A program made the translations under genes and the position numbers. 64,000 nucleotides of DNA from Pseudocercospora fijiensis CIRAD86 (Eukaryota > Ascomycota > Dothideomycetes > Mycosphaerellales > Mycosphaerellaceae), in contig NW_006921532.1 of NCBI RefSeq assembly GCF_000340215.1, positions 9,391,172-9,455,171 on the forward strand. The letters run 5' to 3'. Shown here in pieces: positions 20,211-31,395 of this stretch (within the stretch, counting starts at the first letter, position 1; every line of letters begins with the position of its first letter). The notes below the pieces were generated by a model, which was not told the DNA's origin, did not search any database, and worked only from the letters and a program-made list of their open reading frames with translations.

Positions 20211-22153
20211 ATGCCTGGGTTGAGGGACTTGTTGAAGAAGAAAGAGAAGATCGCCGAGGAATCACAGCAGGAGCAAAGACCGAGCACTGAAGTGCCTGAG
20301 TTCAAGTTCCTCAGAACTACGACCAATGCTCAGGAGATCATAGAGCCTCCTTCGCATCCCGAAGATCAGCAACAGCCTGAGAAGACTACACCGGTGAAAG
20401 AGAAACGACGCACGTTGGGCTTTCGCAACTCCTCGAATGGCTCATATACCAAAGATCCAACGGCTCTACCTGCTGCAGCAGATGAATCAAGCCAGCAGCT
20501 TCCAGTGAGAACCAAAGGAGAGCGCAGGTTGTCAGCTCGTCTACATCTGCATCGCAATAGATCGCGTTCAGCCTCAGGCGAGTCGAGCACAAACCTGCCA
20601 GAAGATCTTCCCGAAGCGCCCGAAGCAGTTGCTGCGCGATCGAGAGCCAACACTGATCCCGACGAAGAGAAGGAGGTCAACGAACAGCGTGAAGCAAAAT
20701 GGGAGAAGCGAGCTACGATACTGGCCATGAACAGTCCACTGAAAGACGACCACATACAGAGTGAGAAAACCCAAGGGCGGACTAGGAGCCGGAGTCCAAG
20801 CATTTCGGACAAGACAGGCGATGTCAATATTCAAGAGGCAATACGGCTCCATGAAGCAGGGGATCTTGCGAGGTCAACAGCAATGTTCGGAGCTCTTGCC
20901 AACCCAAAAGGCGCAAACAATGCCCTTGCTCAAGTGCTCTACGGGCTCGCCCTGCGCCATGGTTGGGGAATACCAGTCGAGCCTGAAAAAGCTATTCACT
21001 ACCTGCAACTTGCAGCCTCAAATTCCGCCAACATAGAAGAACAGGCCCTCGCCTCGGGCATGAAGAAAGGCGGTGCAGCCAAAGGCGAGCTCGTACTGGC
21101 AATTTTCGAGCTAGCGAACTGTTTCAGGCACGGCTGGGGTATAAAGAAGGACGCGGTAGCCGCCAGACAATACTACGAAACGGCGGCCAATCTGGGCGAC
21201 ACGGATGCAATGGATGAGGCCGCGTGGTGTTACCAAGAGGGATTTGGGGGCGAGAAAAACAAGGTACGTACTCGTTTCCTTTTTGGCTGCTCTGGTGGTC
21301 TGGTGCATACGTCAAATCCGGCCAAACATGTCTCGCAATCTATTCCACGTGAGCGCCCGACAGACTCTCTTCTGCTGCATGTAGCGCCACGCCCATGCGA
21401 GAAGTGCGAAAAGAAGAAGCAGAGCCGTACCGCTTCTTCCGCGCGGCGGGCTGGCTGCGCCATCAGAGTGGGCGTAAGAGCAGAGCGCAGCAGGCAGTAG
21501 AGAGAAAGAAGCAGGAGAGTGGGCAAGCTGCACGACTTGCAGGGCCGTTTGAGAGAACGATGCGCCTCGAATGTTGGGCATCAGCAAGCACACACATGCA
21601 CTCATGCATGCACGTCAGACGCATGTCCGCCGTCCGGATACCGTACCGTCCCACATGCAGAAACCAGATGCAGCATCTGATAATAAGTCCGGAGAAGGAG
21701 AAAAACGGAGACGGAAACGGCTACGGCAACGGAAAAAGAGGAGAACCCAAAACGCTAACGAGATTTTCCTCTAGTTCAAAGCGGCACAGTACCTACGTCT
21801 CGCGGAAGAAAAAGGAAGCAAAAGTGTCGGAAACAGTTGGTGAGTACTCCTCCGTACAACAAGTACAACCTAAATATCCAATGGTCAACTGCTGCACACA
21901 CACTCCATGCAAGATTGGGCCACCCGGCGATATGTTCGGCCAGCTTTCTCACGCATGGCGTACCTGCTTTCGCTCTGCTGCAAGCAACAAGCTATAGCTG
22001 GCGGAGCGAACTGCCGGTCATTCGCTGCAGAGTGATAAGTCCAACCCTCGGCAATCGAGGCATCATCAGTATTTGCGAACTTTGCGAAGATCACACTGCT
22101 GACCTGTTGTGTTGTCCCTCAGGATTTGGAAAGAGAAGTATAATCCCAAATAA
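20211..22153 (+). CDS. Sel1-repeat protein (Nif1/DSF2-like)
   Basis: Three exons: 20211-21263, 21775-21839 and 22123-22153, encoding 382 residues. Splicing joins GGEKNK to FKAAQYLRLAEEKGSKSVGN and then to the terminal WIWKEKYNPK, a conserved ending of this family. Residues 1-205 are polar, Ser/Arg/Glu-rich and probably disordered. Residues from about 205 form Sel1/TPR-like repeats (LYGLALRHGWGIPVEPEKAI, ELANCFRHGWGIKKDAVAA, EAAWCYQEGFG). S. pombe Nif1, a mitotic inhibitor acting on Nim1, and budding yeast DSF2 share this architecture; the functional label is inference. The first intron (511 nt) and second (283 nt) are far longer than the others here. The start ATG is 90 bp downstream of an in-frame ATG at 20121; MPGLRDLLKKKEKI looks like a genuine N-terminus. 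Confidence 0.82.
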
Positions 22154-23146
22154 GGGCATCCCGGCGCCTGCAATCACAATCAGCCACACGAAGAAACAAT
22201 CGCGCCTGGTTGCTTCCTTCCATCTATTATTTGTGGATGATGATGATGCTTTCACACGCCTGCGCGCAGGAAAGTGGGCATCACTGCACTGCGCTGCACT
22301 GCACCGCACCATTCATGCAGAATGACCGCGCGTTAACGCGAAGTAAAAAGATGAGAAAGTTTACAAGAAATTTGACCAAAAAGTTGGAAAAGGCGGAAAG
22401 CTTGGTAAAAAGATTTCTTTTTTTCCGAGGCATCACAATGCCGTGATTACACCATCTACCCACCTCCAGACGGACAGTTTGTAGCCTCGTACATACAGGA
22501 CATACCAGAATCTGAGACACATGGGGAATCTCGTATATGTCTCAAACACATGGGATCATGATGCCATACTTGCAAATTTGCCTGCTTGCCTGCTTGCCTT
22601 GCTTCCCCTCCCCAGTGCTCAAGGCTGTCCACCAGACGCCGAGCTCCCGTCGTGTGTCGCATCGCAATGCATGACCCCGTCGGAATCCGTACAAATCGTG
22701 CAGTGCAGCATGACTGATGAAGAAAAATAGAAGAAGAAAAAAAAGAGTTTGTGATTTGAGCCAGTCAGTCTTTCCGAAGTCGCAGATTGAAGATTTCGAG
22801 GGGGTATCGCCAGAATGCAAGTCGTTCGTTCGTTCGTTCGTTCATTTCCTTCCTTTCGTTCGGTCATATCTCAAACAGCCATCACTGCATAAACCTTCGT
22901 AAACATTTTCATCCATCCCATCCCAATCCATCATCTCATGAGTACCTAGTCAAAAAAAGATATATGTTCAAACATGGTGAACCCGAAAATTCGGCCTGGC
23001 GGCTTGGCCAGAGTCGTCTTCTGTCGTGTACAGAGGAGAAGAAGTGATCCCTTGTTCGTGATCGTCTTGAGGTCATGATCGTGAGAGAATTCGTCTAGTA
23101 GTGTCATTCATTGCATGCATGCATTCATTCATTTCGTACCACACAA
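22154..23146. other. Convergent intergenic region with simple repeats
   Basis: About 1 kb between the Sel1 gene and the bZIP gene 3' ends. It contains CTGCACTGCGCTGCACTGCACC-like simple sequence at 22283-22312, short GCTTGCCT repeats near 22580-22600 and a GTTC microsatellite at 22818-22842. No coding region is supported. Confidence 0.55.
22818..22842. repeat. (GTTC)n microsatellite
   Basis: About five tandem copies of a 4-bp unit (GTTCGTTCGTTCGTTCGTTC) in noncoding DNA. Confidence 0.8.
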
Positions 23147-25204
23147 TCATTGTTCAAGTTTGGTACTTGGTCGTCGTCTCTGTTGTTCTTGTTGTTGTCG
23201 TGTCTCAAGTTCGTTGTGATCCCGGACAATTTCCTTGAATTGCCGAACGACGTCAGCGGGAATTTGGTCCCATAACAGACTTCGTGTATACACTTCTGCT
23301 TTCGAGTTCCGTGTTTGGCTGTTTTCAAGGTTTGCTAAAGCTTCCGCCAGATTGCGTCTTTGAGGTGGCGCGGGCTCGTTCCCGGATTGCTGGTTGTAAG
23401 CTGGGTAATCCATGTTCGTCATCGATGCATACTGCGCAGGCGTCAAGGAAAAGGCTTGGTCGATCTCCTGCTGCTTCGTGGGAGACGTAATTGTCCGATG
23501 CATGCGATCCATTCGACCAGGTTTGATATGATTGCTGTACGGAAGTCCGGAGGGCATAGGCTCTTGGCCCATTCTTGCGGCCGGATGATTGAAATCGTGG
23601 CCGGTAGACGATCCGGCCTCGGCGAGCAAATTATTCAGCACAGCAGGAGCAGCGGCACGAACGTCTTCCGGCATCTTTGGAAGATCTGGCGGCTGCGAAC
23701 TCGCAGGCTTCGATGCTACGAACGCTCCGCAAAGTAGAAGCATGAACAGCAGACCTGATGCGATGGGCTGCTCGTTTGTATGCTCATTGTTCCGCTTGAT
23801 GGATGCTTGGGTCACAGTAGATGATGAGGATTTCTTGTTGAGTTCTGGCGTTGGTTTGACTGGCTCCGGCTTGGGCTCAAAAGAGAAGTCATCTTGTGGA
23901 TCGTTCTGCAAATCGTTGACGAAGATGAAATTGTCCCAGTCGTGAGGTCCCATGTTCAGTGCTTCCATCTCGGCATTGAAGTCAGTGAAGCCAGTACTGC
24001 TGGGTGCGGCCGACATGGCCGGCGCAGGTCCAGCCTCGAGCTGATCCGTGAGAATTTGTACCTTTCTCCGAAGCTGAGAGGCCTCTTCATTGTGTCTCAT
24101 GACCAGATCTCTCTTCTCATCATCCATGGTGTTGATGATACGTTGAGCTTCCTGTAGCCGTTGGTGCGCGAGCTGCCGATCACGCTCTCGTGCTTCGCGC
24201 TCGCGGGTGAGCTCGTTGATTTGTGCTTCAAGCACAGCAATTTGGTTGGTGTAGTTCTTTTCCTTGGATTCGAGATCTTCGGTATGCTTCTTCTTTCGTT
24301 GTCGGGAGGCTAGTCTATATCATGTGGTCAGTGCATGCAAGGGTCATGATGCACGAGTCAGTACGTACGCAGCTTCACGATTCCGAAGCAGGCGCTTCTG
24401 TTGCTTGAGTTCCTTCAGAAGCTCTTCATCCGTCGTCTTCTCGATCAGGTCATCAATGGTCTGAATGTTGCGCTCCTGTGGAATGTCGATGCGCCCATTC
24501 TTCTTTCGGATGCCGTCTCTCCTCTGGAAGTCAATGATGGTGCGCGGAGGACTGCCAGGTCTCATTCGCTTATGCGGAGGTCGACCCTCCATTTCCTGCT
24601 GAGCCATGCCCATCCAGTCTTGATGCGAGTGAGGTGACATTGGCGTCTGCACTTGGGGCGCTGGAATGAAGTTCTCTGGATGTGGGCCGGGAAAGTGGTG
24701 TGGGTGTGGCTGCGGATGACTGAAGCTGCCGTGTGCGCTGTCGGCGCGCTGATGAACATAGTGAGGATTCGCGTCAAAATGTGCCGGTGGAGGCATAAAT
24801 TCCGGCCCCGTCGTAGGCGTGCAGTCGCCAGAGCCATGTTCGAAAGGCCACGACGGGGGAGCGTGCTGGGCAAACGCCTGCGGGTGCTGACTGCTTTGGG
24901 GACGCATGTAGACGGTACCTTCGTCGTGATGGAATGGATTTGACGCGCCTGCTGAAGCGGGCTCAACCGCTAAGCCAGCGTTATATGGGTGATCCCATGC
25001 CTGTGAGTCTGCAGGTGACAACACGCCGTTGCTTGCGGCGAAAGAGTCCTTCCGGAAGGCAGAAGTATTGGGACTCTGCATGATGTCAGCGTCCAGAATG
25101 GAGGGATCCAGCACCGCTGAGTCGTCCTCGTCGAGAAACGCTGGCTGTTTGTTGTCAAGCGCAGAGTCTGATTGTGGCAGATGGTAGCCAAATCTGGATG
25201 CCAT
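23147..25204 (-). CDS. bZIP transcription factor with a C-terminal hydrophobic segment
   Basis: Two exons, 25204-24369 and 24314-23147, separated by a 54-nt intron (GTACGT...ATATAG) that splits the basic region. Splicing gives RLLRNREAA-LASRQRKKKHTE, a perfect bZIP N-x7-R basic motif, followed by a long heptad zipper (ESKEKNYTNQIAVLEAQINE and on). The product has 667 residues. The N-terminal 230 residues are Pro/His/Ser-rich activation-type sequence. After the zipper comes an acidic region, then an isolated hydrophobic run, SGLLFMLLLCGAFVASK (about residue 435), then a polar tail. The arrangement recalls membrane-tethered bZIP factors such as ATF6, but the segment is only about 16 residues long. 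It resembles fungal bZIPs of unassigned function; I give no symbol. Confidence 0.87.
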
Positions 25205-28017
25205 TTGAATGCAAGAAGCGGTGAGGACGGGCGCTTCCGGCGACGGCGCACGTCACGCGTGGAGGCTGGCGGTGCACGCTATGCCAACGTGACTGACTCT
25301 GCTCCGGCCAAGAAGGACGAGTAGAGAGGCGCCGGGGATCGACGAGATGGCTTGGTGGGAGAGAGAAAGTAGGCAGGTGTCGAGCGACAATCAATGCTCG
25401 AAAGGCATTAAGGAGTGGCGAGGCAGCAGGGACAAGCTTGCTTAAGATATGCCCGAGCTGTGAGGAAAGCCTAAGGTGTCCAATTGTGCTGGGGGGGGGG
25501 GGGGGGGGAGAACGTCACGGAACGGAGCGAAGAAGCAGCAGGGCACGCGAAGCAGAAAGGTGCGGGCGGATGTCAGTGGGTGCCCAGCGCGCAGTGCAGC
25601 CTAACAATCGGTCGGGTATAGATGCAGTAGAGCGCAGAGTGACAGGTCCTGGTAAGCCAGCGGCGGCTGGGTGCATTAGCATTTCCGTGCTGCGTGCAGT
25701 GCATTATTATTCACTCGGCAGGCTCGGTTTGCTCGCCGTACGGCACTCCTCCGGCACGCATGGCATCGCAACACGCATCGCATCGCAACACACTGGACGC
25801 GACGCCGTATAGCTCGGAGGGCCTTGGGCGGAGGTGCCGAAGCGACGCGAAGCGATCACTCCCCATCTCATGGCATGATCATGAGGCTGCTCGAGGAGTC
25901 GAGAGGCAGCAGCGTGTGGCCCCACGGTACGAGAGATCTGGTGCACACGAGGCTGGGTTTCAGATTCGCGCGTGACCTCGGCTGGTGGATGGTGCTGGGT
26001 TTCGCAGTGGCAGCAGCAGCAGCACTGAAAAAGGCCTGTCCACACGCAGCTCCGATCACGGGATAGCCATGTGGTGAGTCTGGTGAGGTCGGCGGGCAGA
26101 GCACAACAACGGAAACCTAGCGTGGGCGATGCGCGGTCCTTGCCGGCCGCTGAACCTTCACACTCCGTCATGATGGGGCCGGGAGAGGCTGTAGCAAGGC
26201 ATGGAGGCGGCATGATGAAGGAAAGGCATGCTCCTGTCATCCTGTGCGTGTGCCCAAGACCCGAGAACAATGCTGTCATTGCACTTAAAACACCCCTTCT
26301 CTCTCTCGATTCGCCATCTGTCCCGTAAGAGCACATATTTGACTCTCGTCCTGTGGACTGGTCGCCGACTCGCTTTTGATGCTGGCCGATAGTCTCAGCG
26401 CCGCGGCTCTGCTGGGATGACGTCTTGTCAATTTGACCACTCAACCCCAAAGAGCGGTATGCTCTGCGTTGCGATGCGACGCGTGGAACGGCGTCTGAGA
26501 TGGGCGCGAGTCAGTTCACCGTACATTTCCATATGAGCGGTAAGTCACCGCCGAAATTCCTTCATTGAAAGCGATACGATGGCGCCGCGCGCGCAAGCAG
26601 TTGATTCGCCTGCGATGATGCGAGACATTCGTGAGACAGCTTTTCGTGCCGTGCTTGTGCTTGTGCAAACAGAGCAGCAGCCGGGCAGCGAGCCATGCCA
26701 TGCCGCATTATTTCGGGACCCAGCAGCCTTGCCGCCAATGGTGCTACATGACCACTGCTGCCTCTCATCCACTGCCATGCTGCCTCTGATGGTGAAAGGA
26801 ACCCTCTCCCCCTGAGATGCAGCCGCAAGACCATGTCGAAGATGTGATGGCGGCCTCATCACAAGCCAGACGTGTTTCTTGTCCCGGCCAGGATCAAAGT
26901 TAGTCAGACCCCACAACCAGACTACCAGAGCGATGTGACGCAGGAGCGCTTGCGTTCATGCCGCAGACATGCGCCAAGGACAGGACGTGAGGAAAGCACA
27001 GGGCACTGAGGGCAGTGGCTTGGGTGTGCAAACACGCGCAGGCCAGGCCAGCTTCTCGTCCAGAAGTACAGCATCGCCCGACAATTGGCGGGGTGCTCTC
27101 TTTGCTGCACGAGCTTTCTCACGCCTGCACACTGCACAGAGCTTGTCAACCTATGCCAGACCGCCGAGCGCCTCGTTGTTTGGGCGACTCTATCGCTGAC
27201 TGACGCGAAGTACTCATTCCCTCCTTCAGGAAAGGGCAATATTTGCTCCATGGAAAGCAAGGGTCACGCACCTGCCGCAAACGACGGCCTTCTCAATGCA
27301 AACATGGCGCTTGCAGAATCCGCTCTTGACAGCCAATCGCGTACACATCAATAATGGATCACGCCCCGACCAACCCTCAGTCGCTTCCGCCCCGGGCACA
27401 ATGCTGTCGTCTTCCAACAACCAGGTCGACACGGAATAGAATCCTGCCATCTCATTGTCCTACTACCCAGCCGGCCAGGCCAATCGTGCAATGCCTCGTT
27501 CAGGGAGCGTTGCCAATTCGCTGTGACTGGTGTGCTCGAGGAAGGATAGATGCTGCCCAAACCACGACGTGAGCTCGTCCCCAGCATATTTGTCTATCGG
27601 CAGATATGGTTCGAAACATGCACTGCAAGTACCATTCCATTGTTGGACTGAGTAGATTCGGCCACCGCGACTTGATGCTTCGTGAGCAATTGACATCAAG
27701 GGCATTTGCTGAGCAAGGTCAGCAAAACATCCTCCGAAGCCCACGGCTTCTCAAAATCCGAAGATTTTCTGGCATGGCCTGAAATCTAATTCTTTTCTTT
27801 TACTGGTGGGCGCAAAACATTTCCCAGTCGACGTTCAGAATTCTTCTGCGAAGCGGGACTCTGTCAAAGCAGCTTTCACAAGGAGCCTCTTGCGCGAGGC
27901 ACGATGACAAGAATATCGGACTGGCTTCTGTCATTCTTGTGATACCAATCTGATGTTGAAGCATTCGCCATGTCTACATAAGATCAGGAAAGAGAGCGCG
28001 ACGAACATTCTTCTACT
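25205..28017. other. Long gene-poor region with G18 tract
   Basis: 2.8 kb upstream of the bZIP gene and downstream of the small secreted protein. Many overlapping frames on both strands (for example 25707-26450 minus, 247 codons) have no motif, and their mutual overlap suggests GC-rich chance frames. The sequence is not RIP-like (CpA and TpG are common). It may be a long 5' leader or regulatory region for the bZIP gene, or hold a noncoding transcript. Confidence 0.5.
25491..25508. repeat. 18-base poly-G tract
   Basis: Eighteen consecutive G on the plus strand, about 290 bp upstream of the bZIP start codon. The exact count in an assembly may be uncertain. Confidence 0.85.
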
Positions 28018-28533
28018 TCACTCAACCCCATCCAAATCAGTCTCGCAAATGAACACCCTAACACCACTCTCCTGACCCAGCGGTCCAGCGACAGGACAGT
28101 TGTAATCATGTCCTGAATCGCGTCTACAAGTTCCACGACTAGCACTTCCATCGGCAGGAGTGATAGTATAATCCGGACCTGTCATCGATCAGCAACTGTT
28201 GCGCCTCCCACCGTCGAGAAAATCAAACTCACTGTAGACTGTAAAATGTCCCTCATTGATGTTCCATTCGAGTTCAGCTATATCCCAATCCGCAACGGCT
28301 TGGTTACCATTACATCCTTTGCATCTCACTCCTCCACTGCTTGCATCGTCTGTGGCAGCATGGAACACTGCGTTACCTGGAGCATTGCAATCTGGCTGAG
28401 AGGAGTAGAATTTGTAGCCTTCGGCCGCTCCGCCGCCTCCTGTGGGTGTGTTTAGGACGGTGTAGATTTGCATGTCGGCGAGGGCGGTTCCTGCTGCCAT
28501 CATGAGGGAGAGGATGGCGAGGGTGGATTGCAT
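28018..28533 (-). CDS. Small secreted cysteine-containing protein
   Basis: Two exons, 28533-28233 and 28178-28018, with a 54-nt intron (GTGAGT...GACAG), giving 153 residues. I chose the ATG at 28533 because MQSTLAILSLMMAAGTALA is a clean signal peptide; a Met 24 codons upstream would spoil it. The mature part has six cysteines (in PDCNAPG, RCKGCNG, GTCRRD, YNCPVAG, FICETD), enough for three disulfides, and a glycine run TGGGGAAEG. No family was recognised. Small size, secretion signal and cysteines make it a candidate effector or surface protein. Without splicing it looks truncated, since the unspliced frame ends 30 residues too early. Confidence 0.75.
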
Positions 28534-29452
28534 GGTGAGGAAGATGATGCTTTCAGTGTTGTGAAAATCTTTTTCGACTGCGCGATGCTGTTGGATCTTT
28601 GACACAATGCGACTGCTCTATATACTCATCGTCGCCGGTCTACATTGCCGATGCCTAGAGAAATTCAGTAACACCAACAGAAGATTGTTTCTTGGTCCTC
28701 GTATGGAAGAACAATTCCATTGTTGGCATGACTGTTTGTTTTTCAGATTGTCTGTCCAGCTTCCTTTATTGAGATCGTTTGGTGGAACCTGAGATGGGCC
28801 AAGATTTGTATTCAGGTGTCTTGTCTCCACAGCCAAGATCGTATTCGATATTGCTGGCAGAATCCTTCAACCTGATATGGGCCAAGATCTGTATTCAGGT
28901 GTTTTGTCTCCACGTACCAAGATCGTATTCGATACAGCAGGATCCTTCAACTTCCAGCTCTGACCTTTTGCCAGGTGGACGGGGTGGATGCGCTTTGCAG
29001 ACAAGTATCATTCATGGGTATCGTAGTTCTATAGGCTCTTTCTTTCAGCAGTTTTGGCTTCCTCCATGCCCTTTCCTCCCCAGCTGCCACAAAGTAGCTG
29101 AGCACGTCCACATCTTCTGGCACTTGTATCTCGAACTTTGTCGAGATTATGGTGATATATTGCGCCAGGGCGAGGCGACACATCAGACCAGCGAGGACTG
29201 GAGTAAGCACCATTCTTCGACCGCGTTGCGCTTCTGTTCACAGGCCTATGGCGATTGCCGTAGTCGCATAGTTTTCTCTGCTTGAATCCGAGATCAAGTC
29301 GTGACAAATAGGCTCTCGCGGGACAGGTTGTGAGCAAAGCAGTTGATGACCTGCAAGTAGAGCATCACCGTCGTGTTGTTGAGCATAGAACCCAAAGCTG
29401 TGGCGCACCGGTTCCAGCACATTTCTTGTTTCAGGCACCGATCTGAATGCTT
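28534..29452. other. Intergenic with 83-bp imperfect duplication
   Basis: About 920 bp upstream of the small secreted protein and downstream of NSA2. An 83-bp unit is repeated once at 28788-28952. No other gene is supported. Confidence 0.55.
28788..28952. repeat. 83-bp tandem duplication
   Basis: Two adjacent imperfect copies, each with ATGGGCCAAGAT (28794 and 28877), GTATTCAGGTG, TTGTCTCCAC and AAGATCGTATTCGATA in the same order and spacing. It lies in the upstream region of the small secreted protein gene. Confidence 0.8.
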
Positions 29453-30288
29453 TCAAACAAGTAGAACGCTGCTCTGTGTTAGTCAAGGATCACATCAGAT
29501 TAGGATATAGGAACTCACGCATTCACACAGCCGTCGTTCTCGCAATTATTCGTGATCTGAGCCCATCGTCCCCAAACGACTTTACCACCGGCTGTGACGA
29601 GACCGAGCTCGCTGACATTTACTTCAATGATCGTTCCCTTGGTCAAAACTCCGAGTTGGGTGTACATTGGATTTTGTGGGTTCTTCTTGACGCTAATAAT
29701 GGGCAGCTGCACAGTGACACCCAGCTCGGGATGTGTTACATTCGCCTTCTTGTATCGGAGACCCATAGGGCGAATAAAACGTTCGTACTTCACAGGTCGT
29801 CGTGTGAAGTCTGGGCCAACGAAAGTGGGCTTCGTGATCATTCGCTTCCAGCTCTTCTTCGCAGTCTTTTTGCCAGTCTTGACCACTTTGAACATCTCCT
29901 CCTCGCTAATACCACGAACTTTGGGAAGAGGCACACTGAATTTGGCGGCCTTCTCAGCTCGCTTGTTCTTGATGGCAGAGCTCAGTGCCTTCGCATTTGT
30001 GGTGTTGGATCGGTCAAGCAAGTAGTTCGGCACAGGATTGCTGGCATTCTCGGCGGGCTCTGCGGATTTCACATTCTTCTCCTCCTGCTGCTTGATGGCC
30101 TTCTTCATCTGAATCTTCTCCTTGTGTCTCTTCTGCTGGTACAGCTTGGCACGGAGACCTCGCAGATTCTGAGCCTTTTCGGAGGCATGGTGGGCTTCTC
30201 TGGCGTTGCGCTTCCGCACACGCTCGTCGTGATCAAGCCGCTTACCATGCTGCTTGGTGAAGCGTTCCATATACTCGTTCTGAGGCAT
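29453..30288 (-). CDS. NSA2: Ribosome biogenesis factor NSA2
   Basis: Exon 1 30288-29519 and a 16-nt terminal exon 29468-29453, separated by a 50-nt intron (GTGAGT...GCAG). Splicing restores the conserved ending NDGCVNA-VLLV. The product has 261 residues, the same length as yeast Nsa2. The sequence is highly basic with the family start [20 protein letters not shown], a [20 protein letters not shown] core and an S8e-type C-terminal barrel. Nsa2 is a nucleolar assembly factor of pre-60S particles, needed for 27S rRNA processing. Divergent partner: the mitochondrial bL21m gene, 204 bp away. The overlapping plus-strand frame is an antisense shadow. Confidence 0.95.
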
Positions 30289-30492
30289 GGCGGCGGTGTT
30301 GTCGTCGCTGCGACAGTGGGATCCGAGGGTGGTGTTCCAGTCTGCGCAGAGTCTCGACTTGTCGAGGGCGGAGGCAAAAAGATGCCAGGCCCGCCAAGAT
30401 TTTGCGGCGACTCCCGAGTTTGTCCGCAGGCGCCCGACCAGATCTTGTCAGTCAAGCCAGCTACGCATTGCGCATTGGGTGTGCAACCGATC

Positions 30493-31395
30493 ATGTTATC
30501 ACGAACGATCTGGAGGACTCTCCTAGAGTTTCGCTCACAATTACCGCCGACCTTCCTCCTCCCATGGACCGCGAACCTGAGCACAGTCTCGCATTCGACA
30601 GACGCTCCCAGCGAACCGCCTCCGACCACGCAAGGCTCTAGTTCGTACGTGCCCGTACCTACACAAAGACTGCCATCGAGACCGGAACATGGCAAGAAAC
30701 TCGGTTCATCAAATGGCCAGGAAGCATCGAATGCATCTCTTGACAAGCAACGACAGTCTCTCGGACAAAGTCTAGAACGAGGCGAGGCATCTCCAAAATT
30801 GCCCTCACCTTCCAGTGGACAACCGCCTTTGATACTCTCACGCTCCGTTCGCGATCTTCTACCAATACTGCAAGCGCAGAGTCCGCACTATATTACAGCT
30901 CATATCCATGGGTTCCCATACCTCCTTACCGAGGGCGATACGCTTCGCTTACCATTCCTCATGAAAGGCGTCGAACCAGGCGATGTCATTCGCCTCAACC
31001 GTGCCATTAATCTTGGAAGCAGAGATCTCACACTGAAAGCACCCGCACCGGGTGACAAGATAAAAAGTCCTGCCACTTCCTCAAAACACGTTATAGATCC
31101 CACCACAGGATCACTGACGACCCATTCAAATGTCATGCCCAAGGGAGCAATGGCACCGCACTTCATTCCTCACATTGCAAAAGGCAAGCACTCCTACATC
31201 GACGACAGGTTGTTCGTATGCAGAGCTGTGGTGATGGGTGTGGAAAGTGAGCCAATGAGAATCAAGGAGAAGACGAAGCAAAGACAGAGGCACGTGAGAA
31301 AGGTGAAGAGCAAGCACAGATACACCATCTTGAAGATCAAAGAGCTCAGAGTGAGGAGCGTGGACGAGATTGGAGGGAACCGCATCGAGGAGTGA
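30493..31395 (+). CDS. MRPL49: Mitochondrial large-subunit ribosomal protein bL21m
   Basis: Single exon, 300 residues from the ATG at 30493 to TGA. The N-terminal part is Arg/Ser-rich with no acids near the start (MLSRTIWRTLLEFRSQ), as expected of a mitochondrial presequence, followed by a low-complexity linker. The C-terminal half is bL21-like: YITAHIHGFPYLLTEGDTLR, GVEPGDVIRLNRAINLGSRD, and a long insert before AVVMGVESEPMRIKEKTKQR and KSKHRYTILKIKELRV. It is a structural protein of the mitoribosome. The in-frame open sequence upstream of 30493 lies antisense to NSA2 and is not part of the gene. Confidence 0.9.
   Translation: MLSRTIWRTLLEFRSQLPPTFLLPWTANLSTVSHSTDAPSEPPPTTQGSSSYVPVPTQRLPSRPEHGKKLGSSNGQEASNASLDKQRQSLGQSLERGEASPKLPSPSSGQPPLILSRSVRDLLPILQAQSPHYITAHIHGFPYLLTEGDTLRLPFLMKGVEPGDVIRLNRAINLGSRDLTLKAPAPGDKIKSPATSSKHVIDPTTGSLTTHSNVMPKGAMAPHFIPHIAKGKHSYIDDRLFVCRAVVMGVESEPMRIKEKTKQRQRHVRKVKSKHRYTILKIKELRVRSVDEIGGNRIEE

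Noticed and set aside
25707..26450. 247-codon minus frame in the gene-poor gap
   Set aside because: Low-information Cys/Pro/Ser text overlapping several other open frames; likely a GC-rich chance frame.
29476..30492. N-terminal 339 codons of the plus frame leading into bL21m
   Set aside because: Mostly antisense to NSA2; the mitochondrial protein starts naturally at 30493 with a presequence.
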